From Longimicrobiales bacterium (GTDB lineage Bacteria; Gemmatimonadota; Gemmatimonadetes; Longimicrobiales; Gaopeijiaceae): 36,420 bases of DNA. Position 1 is the stretch's first letter. Each line of letters begins with the position of its first letter. Location of the stretch: the NCBI GenBank assembly GCA_028278645.1, contig JANQDZ010000054.1, positions 1-36,420 on the forward strand, in the 5' to 3' direction. Of this stretch, positions 6,795 through 14,790 are shown one piece after another. The position numbers and the translations under genes are program-made. Below the pieces are notes generated by a model. That model saw only the letters and a list, made by a program, of their open reading frames with translations, did not search any database and was not told where the DNA came from.

Positions 6795-8387
6795 CTAGGG
6801 GGGGCCTTCGGGCCGGGCGAAGTCGAAGGCTAGACCGATACTCACGAAAACGCTGTTCAACCGATTCGGCGATGCCAGCGTTCTTCCCGCCGCGGCCTGG
6901 ATAATGACCCCTGACCTCGTCCGGATATGGATGCCGGCTTGGGCTTGGAAAGTAGAGCCACCCCCCACGTTTACCCCTCCCCCGCCACTTCCGCCTCCGG
7001 TCAACTCCGCCGCGACCGAGACCGCTTCTGAGGTGTCGAGCCGGTGTTCTACGCCCAACCCCAGCAAGCCCATAGCATACCCACCGGCATGTCCGGAATG
7101 GGCTGCAAGGGCCTGACCGGTCACGTACAGCCAGGGCTCGAAGAACCGGTCGAAACGCAATCCGATTAGGTTCAGATTCTCGGGATCGGAGGCTTTTCGC
7201 TTAGCGTCGAGCACTGTTTGGTGTACAGCGCCCAGCCGCCATTTAGCCAACACTAGTGAATGGCAATCAGTCATCGAATCGGTTTCGGCCCGTTGGCGCA
7301 CACCTCCCCCCATTCGCGCATCCCCGAACCTGTACCCGACGCGGCCCTGGTATGATTCCGCCGAGAAGCTGCCAGTGGATGCTATACGGCCCACGTTCCA
7401 ACCAACAGAAAGGGAGGTGGTGAGCAGGAGATTCAGACCCGCCTGAACCTTTCCTGCGACACCTCCAGAAGTATCTACGCTGCCGCCACCCCCCCCACCT
7501 CCGGTCGCGTTCAGGTCCCCGAAAAGGCGTCCCCGGATCAGTGGTAGCCGCAGACCCAGGCCACCGAACATCTCGGCGTATCCGTCGGACCTTCCTCCTG
7601 CCGCACCCGCCGCCTGGAACAGAAAGTACAAGGGTTTGGTGTTGAGGTGCCGGCGGTATTCCACACCGACGAGGGAGATGGTGCTTGTCATGGGTGTGCC
7701 CTGAGTGGTCTCCACTCCCGAAAGGGGTAGGTAGGCTCCCCCTATGGCCAACCACTCGGTTTCCACTATTCGCAAACCGGCACCCGAAGGATCGAAACTG
7801 TCCAGTGTCTGTCCTGCTTGGGTTGAAGGTCCGTAGGTCTCGAGGAATCGGGTCGACAGTGACACATAAGCCTGCCCGCTATCGACCTCTCCGTTTGGGA
7901 ACTTCACCCAGGAGACACCTCCCCCTGCTTCCACCGATCCCAGGGAGTATGTGGCGCCGGCGTGAACACGTACCATCATTCCACCACCTTGGGGCGCTGA
8001 CCCGCCCCCTCCCCCTCCGAGAAAGCCACCCACATCAAACCGCAGGACATCCGATACGGGTGGTTTCAAACCTAGGCTAACCCCCCCGGTGAAGAATCCT
8101 CCCCGCTCTCCGACAAGAGCTCCAAAACCAGTGGCCCCTGCATAGAATTTCGATCCGAAATCCATGAGAAAACCCACAGCCGCCAAACCCAGGTTTTCAC
8201 CCGAGTTGATCTTCAGCGATTCGTATTGGAGGCGTACCTCCGCCGGGCGGGTGTTGAGAACGGAACGCTGACTGGGATCCACCTGATTATTTGCCCCGGT
8301 CTGCCCCCCCAAGGGAGGAGGGGAACCAGCCGCCCAGACCGCGGCGCATCCAGCGGCCAAGAGTGCTGCAATCAACGGTCCACGCAC
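6795..8387 (-). CDS. Secreted beta-rich protein with three glycine-loop repeats, function unknown
   Basis: Encodes 530 residues and starts with GTG (8387-8385) behind a strong GGAGG site 6-7 bases upstream. Residues 1-20 are a signal peptide; AAGC at 11-14 could be a lipobox, so it may be a lipoprotein. The mature part contains three related modules of about 135-160 residues (roughly 50-185, 205-360, 366-525). Each has a hydrophobic beta-hairpin, a polyglycine loop (GGGGGG at 124-129, GGGGGGG at 296-302, GGGSGGGG at 464-471) and then an alternating strand region. The modules have diverged but align in order. Alternating hydrophobic and polar strands suggest an outer-membrane or surface beta structure. 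I do not recognise the family. It is last in the envelope operon. Confidence 0.7.
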   Translation of the reverse strand: MRGPLIAALLAAGCAAVWAAGSPPPLGGQTGANNQVDPSQRSVLNTRPAEVRLQYESLKINSGENLGLAAVGFLMDFGSKFYAGATGFGALVGERGGFFTGGVSLGLKPPVSDVLRFDVGGFLGGGGGGSAPQGGGMMVRVHAGATYSLGSVEAGGGVSWVKFPNGEVDSGQAYVSLSTRFLETYGPSTQAGQTLDSFDPSGAGLRIVETEWLAIGGAYLPLSGVETTQGTPMTSTISLVGVEYRRHLNTKPLYFLFQAAGAAGGRSDGYAEMFGGLGLRLPLIRGRLFGDLNATGGGGGGGSVDTSGGVAGKVQAGLNLLLTTSLSVGWNVGRIASTGSFSAESYQGRVGYRFGDARMGGGVRQRAETDSMTDCHSLVLAKWRLGAVHQTVLDAKRKASDPENLNLIGLRFDRFFEPWLYVTGQALAAHSGHAGGYAMGLLGLGVEHRLDTSEAVSVAAELTGGGSGGGGVNVGGGSTFQAQAGIHIRTRSGVIIQAAAGRTLASPNRLNSVFVSIGLAFDFARPEGPP

Positions 8388-8490
8388 GAGAGCCCTCCGC
8401 GAAAAGGATTCAACGGGTACCGGAAGGCGGGGATTTCACCAGATATTAAGTAAGGTAGGATGACCCTCAGGCCGCAGCGAATTCCTGACA

Positions 8491-8875
8491 TCAGCCACGT
8501 GCAAACCGCAGTCGACGAAGTAACCATCGGGCAGACAGGACTCCCATCGCCACACCCAGGGCGTCGGCCAAGAAGTCGCCCATTGAGGGCCCGCGAACGG
8601 GAACGAACGACCGGCGCCATTCGTCCGAGGCCGCGAAAAGGATACCGGATGAGGACCAGGAAAAGCTGGGCGGAGGGAGCTATCGGTGACGGTTTCGCCG
8701 ATCGCCATCCGCCCCTCGCCAATGTCACTCCAAGCACCGCGAAGAGACCAAAATGGACAACTATATCGTTGATGTGGAAAGTGTCCGCCCCCGGCACGTC
8801 GGTCCGGGAGCTCAGGAAAAAGAGGAACGCCGCCCAAGTCACGGCCGGGATCCAGGAGATCAGAAGTTTTATCAT
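8491..8875 (-). pseudogene. VanZ-like membrane protein, interrupted by one extra base
   Basis: The first frame reads MIKLLISWIPAVTW...FFLSSRTD...HFGLF, the two opening helices of VanZ-family proteins, to about 8650. The C-terminal half, GILFAASDEWRRSFVPVR then SMGDFLADALGVAMG, is in another frame and carries the VanZ D-E-x-x-x-x-F-V-P-x-R...D...AD...G pattern. Removing one G of the GG at 8647-8648 joins them as LVLIGILFAAS into a normal-length protein of about 127 residues ending at 8491. The start at 8875 is chosen by homology; an upstream ATG at 8935 is possible. It lies just downstream of the PorV-like gene (stop at 8923). It is either a real pseudogene or a sequencing error. VanZ proteins are small membrane proteins of unclear function, first met in teicoplanin resistance. 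Confidence 0.75.
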
Positions 8876-8922
8876 CAGACCAATATGTCCGGTATCAAGA
8901 TCTCGGCCACGGCACGCCCGTC

Positions 8923-10125
8923 TCACCCACCCCACCCCACTGACAGGTTTAATCCCGGATACAACCGGTCCCGGGCATAACTCATGACTGGATGGGGGTA
9001 CAGCGCCAGGTCGACGCTCAGGTTATGCCACCGCCTGGCCAGGCCCAAGGTGACGCTGAAAGGCAGAGGCATCTCGTCTTTCACATCACCGGTGAATTCG
9101 CTTTTGATTGCCAGGGGTATCAGCAAACCGATTCTGTACGAATAGTTTTCGCCTATCTTCTGCAACCCGCCACGAATCACTTTGAAATCCAGGGACGAGG
9201 TTCCGTACTCACCAAAGAGTGTCTGATAATCCACTTCGAGTTCGAGGGTCCCACTCCCAGCTTCAGTCCTGCGGGCCCACAGGAAGCCGAAGGTCAGGTC
9301 CCTCGGGAACTCCGATGTATTGGACTCCTCCCGTGTGCCGTCCTGATCCGTGATGACCGTTATTACGTCGAGGCCGGTGTCCAAGTCCTTCATGTTTGTT
9401 CCGAACGTGAGGTTCTCGGTCAAGAACAGTTTCGCGCCGAGATTCAAAGACAGTGCCGTTGCATCCGTTGAGCCCACGATGACGTTGCCAGGATCTTCGG
9501 CTGTGACTCCACAGAATGTGGTCCTGCAATCTACCCATCCCACCGTCACACCGAAGCTCCACCTTGGGTTCAAGCGGGGCGAAAGGGCCAGGCCCAACCG
9601 ATAGTCCCTGGTTTTGGAGTTGATCGTCCCATCGAAGTCATCGGGCAAGCCGGGAAGAGTGAACTTCAGAAGTACGGATTCCAGGTCCTCCGGTTTGAAA
9701 CGACCTTTGGCCCGGACATGCAACCGTGTCATCCACGAAAGGCCGAGTGCCGCCTTGAGGCCACGCACCGAGAAAATACCTGGGCTACAAGACACTCCCG
9801 CGAAGCTCATCCCGACGAGTCGTGCGTTGATTTGGCGCCCTATGGCAACTTGGAGGGACCCGGCCTCCACCAGCCCCGCCGGGTTCCAGTAGATCGAGTG
9901 CACGTCGCTGGTGCTGGCCACCACCGCCCCGCCCAAGCCCATGGCGCGGGCCCCGACACCCATGAGGAGGTCACTCCCTTCTGCCTGGAAGGACCTCAAT
10001 AGCTGTTGAGTTTTGCTGGCGGATGGTGCCAAGAAGGAGAGAGACGCAGCAACAAGTAGGGGGAGGAAAAACGGTTTAAAGAAGGGCGCCTCACTCAACT
10101 GACCACCCCGGTCACCTACCCCCAT
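8923..10125 (-). CDS. PorV/PorQ (UPF0164) family outer-membrane protein
   Basis: Encodes 400 residues with a signal peptide (about 13-37). The family hallmark follows: GARAMGLGGA (58-67), then DVHSIYWNPAGL (74-85). The remainder is alternating beta strands ending in LSVGWGG, as in FadL-like 14-strand barrels. In Bacteroidota, PorV serves as a shuttle of the type IX secretion system; related proteins in other phyla occur without it, and no other Por component is in view. The ATG overlaps the stop of the upstream gene as TGATG, showing translational coupling. Likely location is the outer membrane. Family call is good; cargo or role unknown. Confidence 0.85.
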   Translation of the reverse strand: MGVGDRGGQLSEAPFFKPFFLPLLVAASLSFLAPSASKTQQLLRSFQAEGSDLLMGVGARAMGLGGAVVASTSDVHSIYWNPAGLVEAGSLQVAIGRQINARLVGMSFAGVSCSPGIFSVRGLKAALGLSWMTRLHVRAKGRFKPEDLESVLLKFTLPGLPDDFDGTINSKTRDYRLGLALSPRLNPRWSFGVTVGWVDCRTTFCGVTAEDPGNVIVGSTDATALSLNLGAKLFLTENLTFGTNMKDLDTGLDVITVITDQDGTREESNTSEFPRDLTFGFLWARRTEAGSGTLELEVDYQTLFGEYGTSSLDFKVIRGGLQKIGENYSYRIGLLIPLAIKSEFTGDVKDEMPLPFSVTLGLARRWHNLSVDLALYPHPVMSYARDRLYPGLNLSVGWGG

Positions 10126-10783
10126 CAGGCCTCGTTCACCTCAAGCTTCCTGCCTCGGGAGATGACCTTGATGGGATCCATCGACCTTCCGTTACTATCA
10201 ACTGCCAGAAGGACGCCGGTGCCGGGTTCACGGAAAAGCTCCACAAGAGTTTCCCCGAAGACCCAGGTTCCGCAAATAGCACGGGTGTGCTCTTCGGTGG
10301 GTACAATTCGGGGAATCTGGTCTGATGGAAGGTCTTGATCGGCCAAGTCTCGCCTCGATTCTTCCACAAAGGGGTTGAAAACCGACTTTTTTCAAGTTCA
10401 GGATAACCCGAATACCTCAAAACTCCCTCATCCTCGTCCCCGCCCGGCCTCATCAATCTCCCTGCCTCGTCAAACCGAAGCACTCCAGCCTTCTCTAGAA
10501 GGGAGGTGAAGTAGGGGTTCCCGAGGAGGTCCGTCACTTCCTTCCAAGTGATTCCGTACAACACCCTGATGGTTCCCCCTTGAACAAGGGAAAGCTCCAT
10601 CAACCGCCCCCCTTGGACTGTCACGGTGGCCACACCTGAGACCTCCCCCGCCACCACCGACGCATGAGGGGTAGCAGGATGATGAATCTGGGCTTCCACC
10701 GTTGATACCGAGAAGGCCGCTAGGCCGGGGGCCATGCCTACGAACAAAACCAACGCCCTATCCCACCTCCGGACAATCATCAA
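10125..10783 (-). CDS. Secreted protein of unknown family, split by a -1 frameshift
   Basis: The first frame opens with a signal peptide (residues 1-32, ending STVEAQ) and reads sensibly to GYPELEK. It then continues as an unlikely tail to a stop at 10136. The -1 frame from the same point reads KKSVFNPFVEESRRDLADQD and continues to LEVNEA, stopping with a TGA (10127-10125) that overlaps the PorV-like ATG. Joining the frames gives 219 residues. The join is at an A6 run on the coding strand (T6 at 10387-10392). The ATG overlaps the upstream gene's stop by 4 bases, so this is the second gene of the operon. Either one A is missing (mutation or read error) or ribosomes slip at GAA-AAA-AG. The family is not recognised. 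Confidence 0.65.
10387..10392 (-). other. A6 run at the frameshift point
   Basis: The coding strand reads GAA AAA AGT in the first frame. A -1 slip with the lysine tRNA on AAA gives AAA AAG TCG in the second. Six A residues are short for transcriptional slippage, and no clear stimulatory hairpin was seen downstream. A seventh A would restore one frame. Confidence 0.5.
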
Positions 10784-11595
10784 AACACCCTCAGCGCCGA
10801 CCCGGCACCAAAAACGAACCTGGGCCGGTCGCCCACGTTCTTGGTGATGTCCGCTATCCCCATAGTGATGGCCGGGTAGAATCCCGGAAGGGGCAGGCTA
10901 TAGGACATCCCGAGGTTCATCGCCAGGCCGTCCCATTCGGCGATGGCGTTCCAGTTTTCGGCCAGCTCCACCGCGGCGTTTCCGAAGAACCACGTCCCGC
11001 CCGTGGTCCCCAGTGAGGCCCGGGTGGCCAGGGGCATGCTGGCGAACTGTCCTGATCCGGCGCCTAAGCTGAGATGGACTCTACCGACCCCGGGCCGGGT
11101 TCCGTCGACGGTCTGGAGCGTGTGGCTGACGACGATGAAGAACGATCGGCCCAGGTTTTGGTCGTCGACGTTCTCTATGAGCGTCATGGCGCCGGCCGCA
11201 ACCGAGGTGCCGCGGCCCAGGTACCGGTGCAGCTTTCCGCCAAGGCTGATCTGGCTGAAGCCGGAGATGTCGTAGATGGTGCCGTGGCCCTGTGCTCCGA
11301 TGAGCTTCACCGGGTCTCCGATCCCGGCTCCGAAGCTCCAATCGGCGTCGCTGCCCCCGCCGGGGTAGGCGTCGGTTTGGTATCCCATTCCCCCGAAGAT
11401 GGTGTTGTAGGCGGCGCCCCATCCGGTGGGTGAAAGGATGGACTTACCGGCGGCGTTGGGGAGCCGGAGCCTCAGGATGGATTCGGGAACGACGATCTCG
11501 TTCGCTTGGCTGGTTTCTTGGGGAAAACTCGGCTGGGGTGCCAGAAGGATGGCACCCACGGTAACGTGCAGAATCACCGTCGAGAATCTGCCCAT
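10780..11595 (-). CDS. Probable outer-membrane beta-barrel protein, function unknown
   Basis: Encodes 271 residues. Residues 1-26 form a signal peptide (VGAILLAPQPSFPQ before the mature end). The mature protein is rich in glycine, serine and aromatic residues in alternating strands and ends in the hydrophobic stretch FVFGAGSALRVF, as expected of a small barrel. The ATG at 11595 has AAAGGGA about 5 bases upstream. It is the first gene of the envelope operon; its stop overlaps the next ATG by 4 bases. Its promoter, leader and first five codons lie in a 125-bp sequence repeated at 14658-14782. I do not recognise a named family. Confidence 0.65.
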   Translation of the reverse strand: MGRFSTVILHVTVGAILLAPQPSFPQETSQANEIVVPESILRLRLPNAAGKSILSPTGWGAAYNTIFGGMGYQTDAYPGGGSDADWSFGAGIGDPVKLIGAQGHGTIYDISGFSQISLGGKLHRYLGRGTSVAAGAMTLIENVDDQNLGRSFFIVVSHTLQTVDGTRPGVGRVHLSLGAGSGQFASMPLATRASLGTTGGTWFFGNAAVELAENWNAIAEWDGLAMNLGMSYSLPLPGFYPAITMGIADITKNVGDRPRFVFGAGSALRVF

Positions 11596-11704
11596 GGCTT
11601 CCCTTTGGGGGTCGGGAGACAGCCGTTACACGCAGTATACCCGGGCCTACGGTGGGGCCGCCATCAGCCATTCGCGAGCCCGCCCGTAGGTGTGACACCG
11701 ACAA
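11580..11704. repeat. 125-bp repeat, copy A (promoter region of the envelope operon)
   Basis: Identical to 14658-14782 at 122 of 125 positions and in the same orientation (differences at 11644, 11646 and 11678). This copy contains, on the minus strand, the first five codons and the ribosome site of the barrel gene plus 109 bases upstream. Internal structure: CCTACGG (11646-11652) can pair with CCGTAGG (11684-11690), and GGTGT-G-ACACC at 11689-11699 is an operator-like dyad. Confidence 0.9.
11634..11639 (-). promoter_or_regulatory. Candidate -10 box TATACT for the envelope operon
   Basis: TATACT on the minus strand matches 5 of 6 bases of the sigma-70 -10 consensus and lies about 38 bases upstream of the barrel gene's ATG. 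No -35 hexamer is seen at 16-18 bases. The two dyads just upstream (11646-11690 and 11689-11699) could bind an activator. It is preserved in the second repeat copy at 14712-14717. Confidence 0.4.
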
Positions 11705-11710
11705 GCCTCC

Positions 11711-12079
11711 TTAATTCTCCGTCAAATCCGGCTCCGGATTGAGGTCTTCGAGGCACCTGGGGCACAGGGTATGGCTGAGATCCGCCTTCGGAGGGGCGCT
11801 CACCTAGCCCTCTACTTCGGTCAGCCAATCCCGCTCCCACCGGATTTTCGTTCAGCCGGCGCATAGGGCGAGCCGGCCGTGTTGGGTTTCGATGCGGGCC
11901 AGAGCATTCTAAATCCCCACGATCAGCTTGTCCCGTTCCCTCTCGGAAATGATGACCCTGTACATGGACCCCACCCAGGCCAGCAGCTCCCGGATCGCCA
12001 GGGTTCGGGCAATTCGCCCGTGGGAGCCCACCTCCAGAATCCGGATGTCTTTTCACAGACTCGCGCCGTCGGTAGACAT
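11711..12079 (-). pseudogene. Decayed regulator remnant with zinc-ribbon tail, four in-frame stops
   Basis: One unbroken phase of 123 codons runs from ATG 12079 to TAA 11711 with internal stops TGA, TAG, TGA and TAG. Between the stops it reads as protein: SERERDKLIVGI-stop-NALARIETQHG, then LALCAG-stop-TKIRWERDWL, TEVEG-stop-VS, KADLSHTLCPRCLED. This matches the C-terminal tail C-x2-C...Y-x-S...K-A-x-F-S-H-x-L-C-x2-C found on the receiver at 25930-26526. Two stops can be explained by single changes from expected codons (CAG to TAG, TAC to TAG). Absence of indels suggests recent death by point mutation. It ends 7 bases from the repeat at 11580-11704. Its upstream sensor or receiver part is missing. 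Confidence 0.75.
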
Positions 12080-12286
12080 GGTCGGGCCTCGGAAAGTGTG
12101 TGACCTCGGTCCAGCTCCTCGGGTGGAAAGTCGGCCGTCAGCTGGTATCCCCAGGGATTCTCGGGGTACCCCGCCAGACGGATTAGGGTTGCTGGCTGTC
12201 AATAAGGACAGGATCTACCTTAGAATAAGACAGGGAAGCCGTCAGTTGTCTCCTCACCATCGAGTCCACAATGAGGATCCTGTTGA

Positions 12287-13666
12287 ATGCTAGACCATAC
12301 TGAGCAGAGCAGCGGAGATGGACGCTTGGACCTGGGAGTAGTTGGACTAGGTTACGTGGGACTCCCGCTGGTCGTGGAGGCGGCCCGCGCTGGGATGCGC
12401 GTCCTGGGATTTGATGTGAAGGAGGAGACCGTCCTGAGCACCAACCGGGGCGAATCCCACCTCAACGATCTCACAGATGATGACGTGGGGGATTGTGTGA
12501 GGGCCGGCCGGCTCGAAGCCACCACCGATATGACCCGGCTGCGTGAGTGTGACACCGTGTCCATCTGTGTTCCTACGCCCCTCTCCAAAACCCGTGACCC
12601 GGACATTTCTTTTATTCTCTCGGCAACTGAAGCCGTCGCAGCTAACCTTCGCCCCACCCAGCTCATCCTCCTGGAGTCCACCACCTATCCGGGAACCACC
12701 CGTGACGTCCTTCTGCCCAGATTGGAGAAGACCGGCTTTCGTGTGGGGAAGGATTTCTTTTTGTGCTTCTCTCCGGAAAGGGTGGACCCGGGTAACCGCG
12801 TCTGGCTCACCAAGAACACGCCCAAGGTCATAGGGGGCATAACACCTCAGTGTCTCGACAGAGGGAAAGAGTTCTATTCCCGCTTCATCGACACGCTGGT
12901 GCCAGTTTCGTCGGTTGAAGTCGGGGAGATGACCAAGATCCTGGAGAACACCTTCAGAGCCGTGAACATCGGCTTGGTGAACGAGATCGCCCTCATCTCC
13001 GACCGCCTCGGTGTGGACGTTTGGGAGGTCATTGAGGCGGCGGCCACCAAACCCTTCGGATACATGAAGTTCACGCCTGGGCCGGGCCTGGGAGGGCACT
13101 GCATCCCGGTCGACCCTCGCTATCTGGCTTGGAAGATGAGATCCCTCAACTACTCCACGCGCTTTATCGACGTGGCTTCGGAGATTAACGCCGAAATGCC
13201 CTTTTTCGTGGTGGGGAAGGTTAGAGAGGCGTTGAACCATGCCCGGAAGTCGGTAAGTGAATCCAGGGTCCTGATACTCGGTGTGGCCTACAAATCGGAG
13301 GTCGATGATGTCCGTGAGTCCCCGGCCGTGGACATCCTTCGGCTCTTGGAAGCCGATGGGGCCGAAGTGGTATACCACGATCCCTTCGTGGCGAGCTTGG
13401 AGGCAAACGGGACCGTTTGGGAGGGAGCAACCCTTACCGACGATCTCCTCTCCCGAGTGGATGCGGCCGTGATAGTCACCGACCACAGAAGCGTGGATTA
13501 CGAAAAAGTCCTCGAGTTGGCTCCAATCGTCGTGGACACCCGAAACGCCACCCAGGCAGCCCGCCGCGGCATGCTCCGACCCAATCCGGGCGGGTGGATC
13601 GTGAAGGGATACCGATCCCCCCCTGCAGATACCATCCCTACGGAGGAGTCCTGTACAGATGAGTGA
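12287..13666 (+). CDS. wbpA: UDP-N-acetylhexosamine 6-dehydrogenase (WbpA/WbpO type)
   Basis: Encodes 459 residues. It oxidises C6 of a UDP-HexNAc with two NAD+ to the uronic acid for surface polysaccharide. The N-terminal Rossmann start is LGVVGLGYVGLPL (16-28), then SICVPTPL (92-99), FSPERVDPGN (161-170), typical of the UDP-GlcNAc class, ILENTFRAVNIGLVNE (218-233) and GLGGHCIPVDPRYL (267-280) with catalytic Cys272. The C-terminal domain carries GVAYKSEVDDVRESP. GAGG lies 10 bases before the ATG. The upstream 207 bases hold a dyad CTGTC-N6-GACAG at 12196-12211 and no clear promoter. It overlaps the epimerase gene by 8 bases; together they could make UDP-GlcNAcA/UDP-GalNAcA. WbpO (UDP-GalNAc) is the alternative. 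Confidence 0.88.
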   Translation: MLDHTEQSSGDGRLDLGVVGLGYVGLPLVVEAARAGMRVLGFDVKEETVLSTNRGESHLNDLTDDDVGDCVRAGRLEATTDMTRLRECDTVSICVPTPLSKTRDPDISFILSATEAVAANLRPTQLILLESTTYPGTTRDVLLPRLEKTGFRVGKDFFLCFSPERVDPGNRVWLTKNTPKVIGGITPQCLDRGKEFYSRFIDTLVPVSSVEVGEMTKILENTFRAVNIGLVNEIALISDRLGVDVWEVIEAAATKPFGYMKFTPGPGLGGHCIPVDPRYLAWKMRSLNYSTRFIDVASEINAEMPFFVVGKVREALNHARKSVSESRVLILGVAYKSEVDDVRESPAVDILRLLEADGAEVVYHDPFVASLEANGTVWEGATLTDDLLSRVDAAVIVTDHRSVDYEKVLELAPIVVDTRNATQAARRGMLRPNPGGWIVKGYRSPPADTIPTEESCTDE

Positions 13667-14651
13667 CCTCTCAAGCTACGTGTCTCCAGAGACGACTTAC
13701 TTGGTAACCGGCGGGGCCGGCTTCATCGGATCTCACCTTGTGGAGCACCTATTGGCTGGAGGTGCCCTTGTGCGTGTTGTGGACGATTTCTCAACGGGGC
13801 GTCGGGAGAACCTTTCACCCTTCCTGGACCGCATCGTGCTTGTAGAAGGAGACATCACCGATCCCGAGGTTTGCCGACAGGCGTCGAAAGGAGCGCAGGT
13901 GGTCTTTCATCAGGCGGCCCTTCCCTCCGTCCCACGGAGCGTGGTGGATCCTATCCGGTCTCACCATGTAAACGCTACCGGCACCCTGAACGTTTTGTTG
14001 GCAGCGAAGGAGGCAGGGGTTCGGCGGGTGGTCTACGCAAGCTCCTCTTCCGCGTATGGCGATACCCCCACTCTGCCCAAACGAGAAGACCAAACTCCCA
14101 GCCCTCGCTCACCTTACGCAGTTGCGAAGCTCACCGGGGAGCATTATGTGAGAAGCTTCCCTGGGGTTTACGGGATGGAGTGTGTCGCCCTTCGGTATTT
14201 CAACATCTTTGGTCCGCGGCAGGACCCGAGTTCGGCCTACGCGGCGGTGATTCCCCTGTTCGCCGTGGCTGCCCTCGCCGGGGTGTCCCCTACCATCAAC
14301 GGCGATGGAGAACAAACTCGGGACTTTACATACATCGATAACGCCGTCTTTGCGAACCTCTTGGCAGCGTCAGCTCCGGCCGAAGATGTCTCCGGGGAGG
14401 TCTTCAACGTCGGGTGCGGAGACCGGATTTCGGTGAACCAGCTATGGCATGGGATCCGGGCAGCACTAGGGGCTTCAGTTGAGGCAAACCATGGCCCGCC
14501 CAGGGCAGGAGATGTGAGGGATTCTCTGGCCTCTCTGGACCACATCCGAGAACGGGCCGGTTACAGGGTGATCGTGGAGTTGAATGAGGGAATTCGGCGA
14601 ACAGTGGAGTGGATCCGGGAAACTAATGTTTCGGAGGGCGCCGCGACTTGA
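13659..14651 (+). CDS. wbpP: UDP-N-acetylglucosamine 4-epimerase (WbpP type), extended SDR
   Basis: Encodes 330 residues. It interconverts UDP-GlcNAc/GalNAc or their uronic acids by transient oxidation at C4. It has the NAD-binding TGGAGFIG (17-24), SSSSAYGD (128-135) with the catalytic serine, and Y153-x3-K157 (YAVAK). The stretches LRYFNIFGPRQDPSSAYAAV and INGDGEQTRDFTYIDN follow the pattern I recall for Pseudomonas WbpP. Normal length. Translation is coupled to the dehydrogenase (8-base overlap), which supports a UDP-HexNAcA pathway. A repeat copy of the envelope promoter begins 7 bases after its stop. A generic NAD-dependent sugar epimerase/dehydratase is the fallback call. Confidence 0.85.
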   Translation: MSDLSSYVSPETTYLVTGGAGFIGSHLVEHLLAGGALVRVVDDFSTGRRENLSPFLDRIVLVEGDITDPEVCRQASKGAQVVFHQAALPSVPRSVVDPIRSHHVNATGTLNVLLAAKEAGVRRVVYASSSSAYGDTPTLPKREDQTPSPRSPYAVAKLTGEHYVRSFPGVYGMECVALRYFNIFGPRQDPSSAYAAVIPLFAVAALAGVSPTINGDGEQTRDFTYIDNAVFANLLAASAPAEDVSGEVFNVGCGDRISVNQLWHGIRAALGASVEANHGPPRAGDVRDSLASLDHIRERAGYRVIVELNEGIRRTVEWIRETNVSEGAAT

Positions 14652-14657
14652 TCCTAT

Positions 14658-14782
14658 TCGAGAATCTGCCCATGGCTTCCCTTTGGGGGTCGGGAGACAG
14701 CCGTTACACGCAGTATACCCGTGGCTACGGTGGGGCCGCCATCAGCCATTCGCGACCCCGCCCGTAGGTGTGACACCGACAA
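14658..14782. repeat. 125-bp repeat, copy B (between epimerase and NarL-type regulator)
   Basis: Second copy of 11580-11704, 3.1 kb away, same orientation, 3 mismatches. It keeps the -10 box (14712-14717), the ribosome site, the ATG and five codons (MGRFS) of the barrel gene on the minus strand. It then runs into the epimerase gene, where the frame stops after 16 codons. Transcription from it would be antisense to the epimerase. One mismatch shortens the CCTACGG/CCGTAGG stem to 6 bp. Confidence 0.9.
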
Positions 14783-14790
14783 ACCGACCC

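Noticed and set aside
7490-7505. C-rich run in the glycine-loop gene as a sequencing error
   Set aside because: The frame is kept through all three glycine loops and related loops recur in the other modules, so the run is coding.
11580-11704. 125-bp repeat as a known riboswitch
   Set aside because: I compared it by eye with the c-di-GMP-I riboswitch pattern and others I know and found no match; its position over a start codon fits a duplicated promoter-leader better.
12347-13486. 379-codon open frame on the minus strand opposite the UDP-HexNAc dehydrogenase
   Set aside because: The plus strand has all motifs of a known enzyme over the same bases; the minus frame is low-complexity, without domains or a ribosome site, as expected in G+C-rich DNA.
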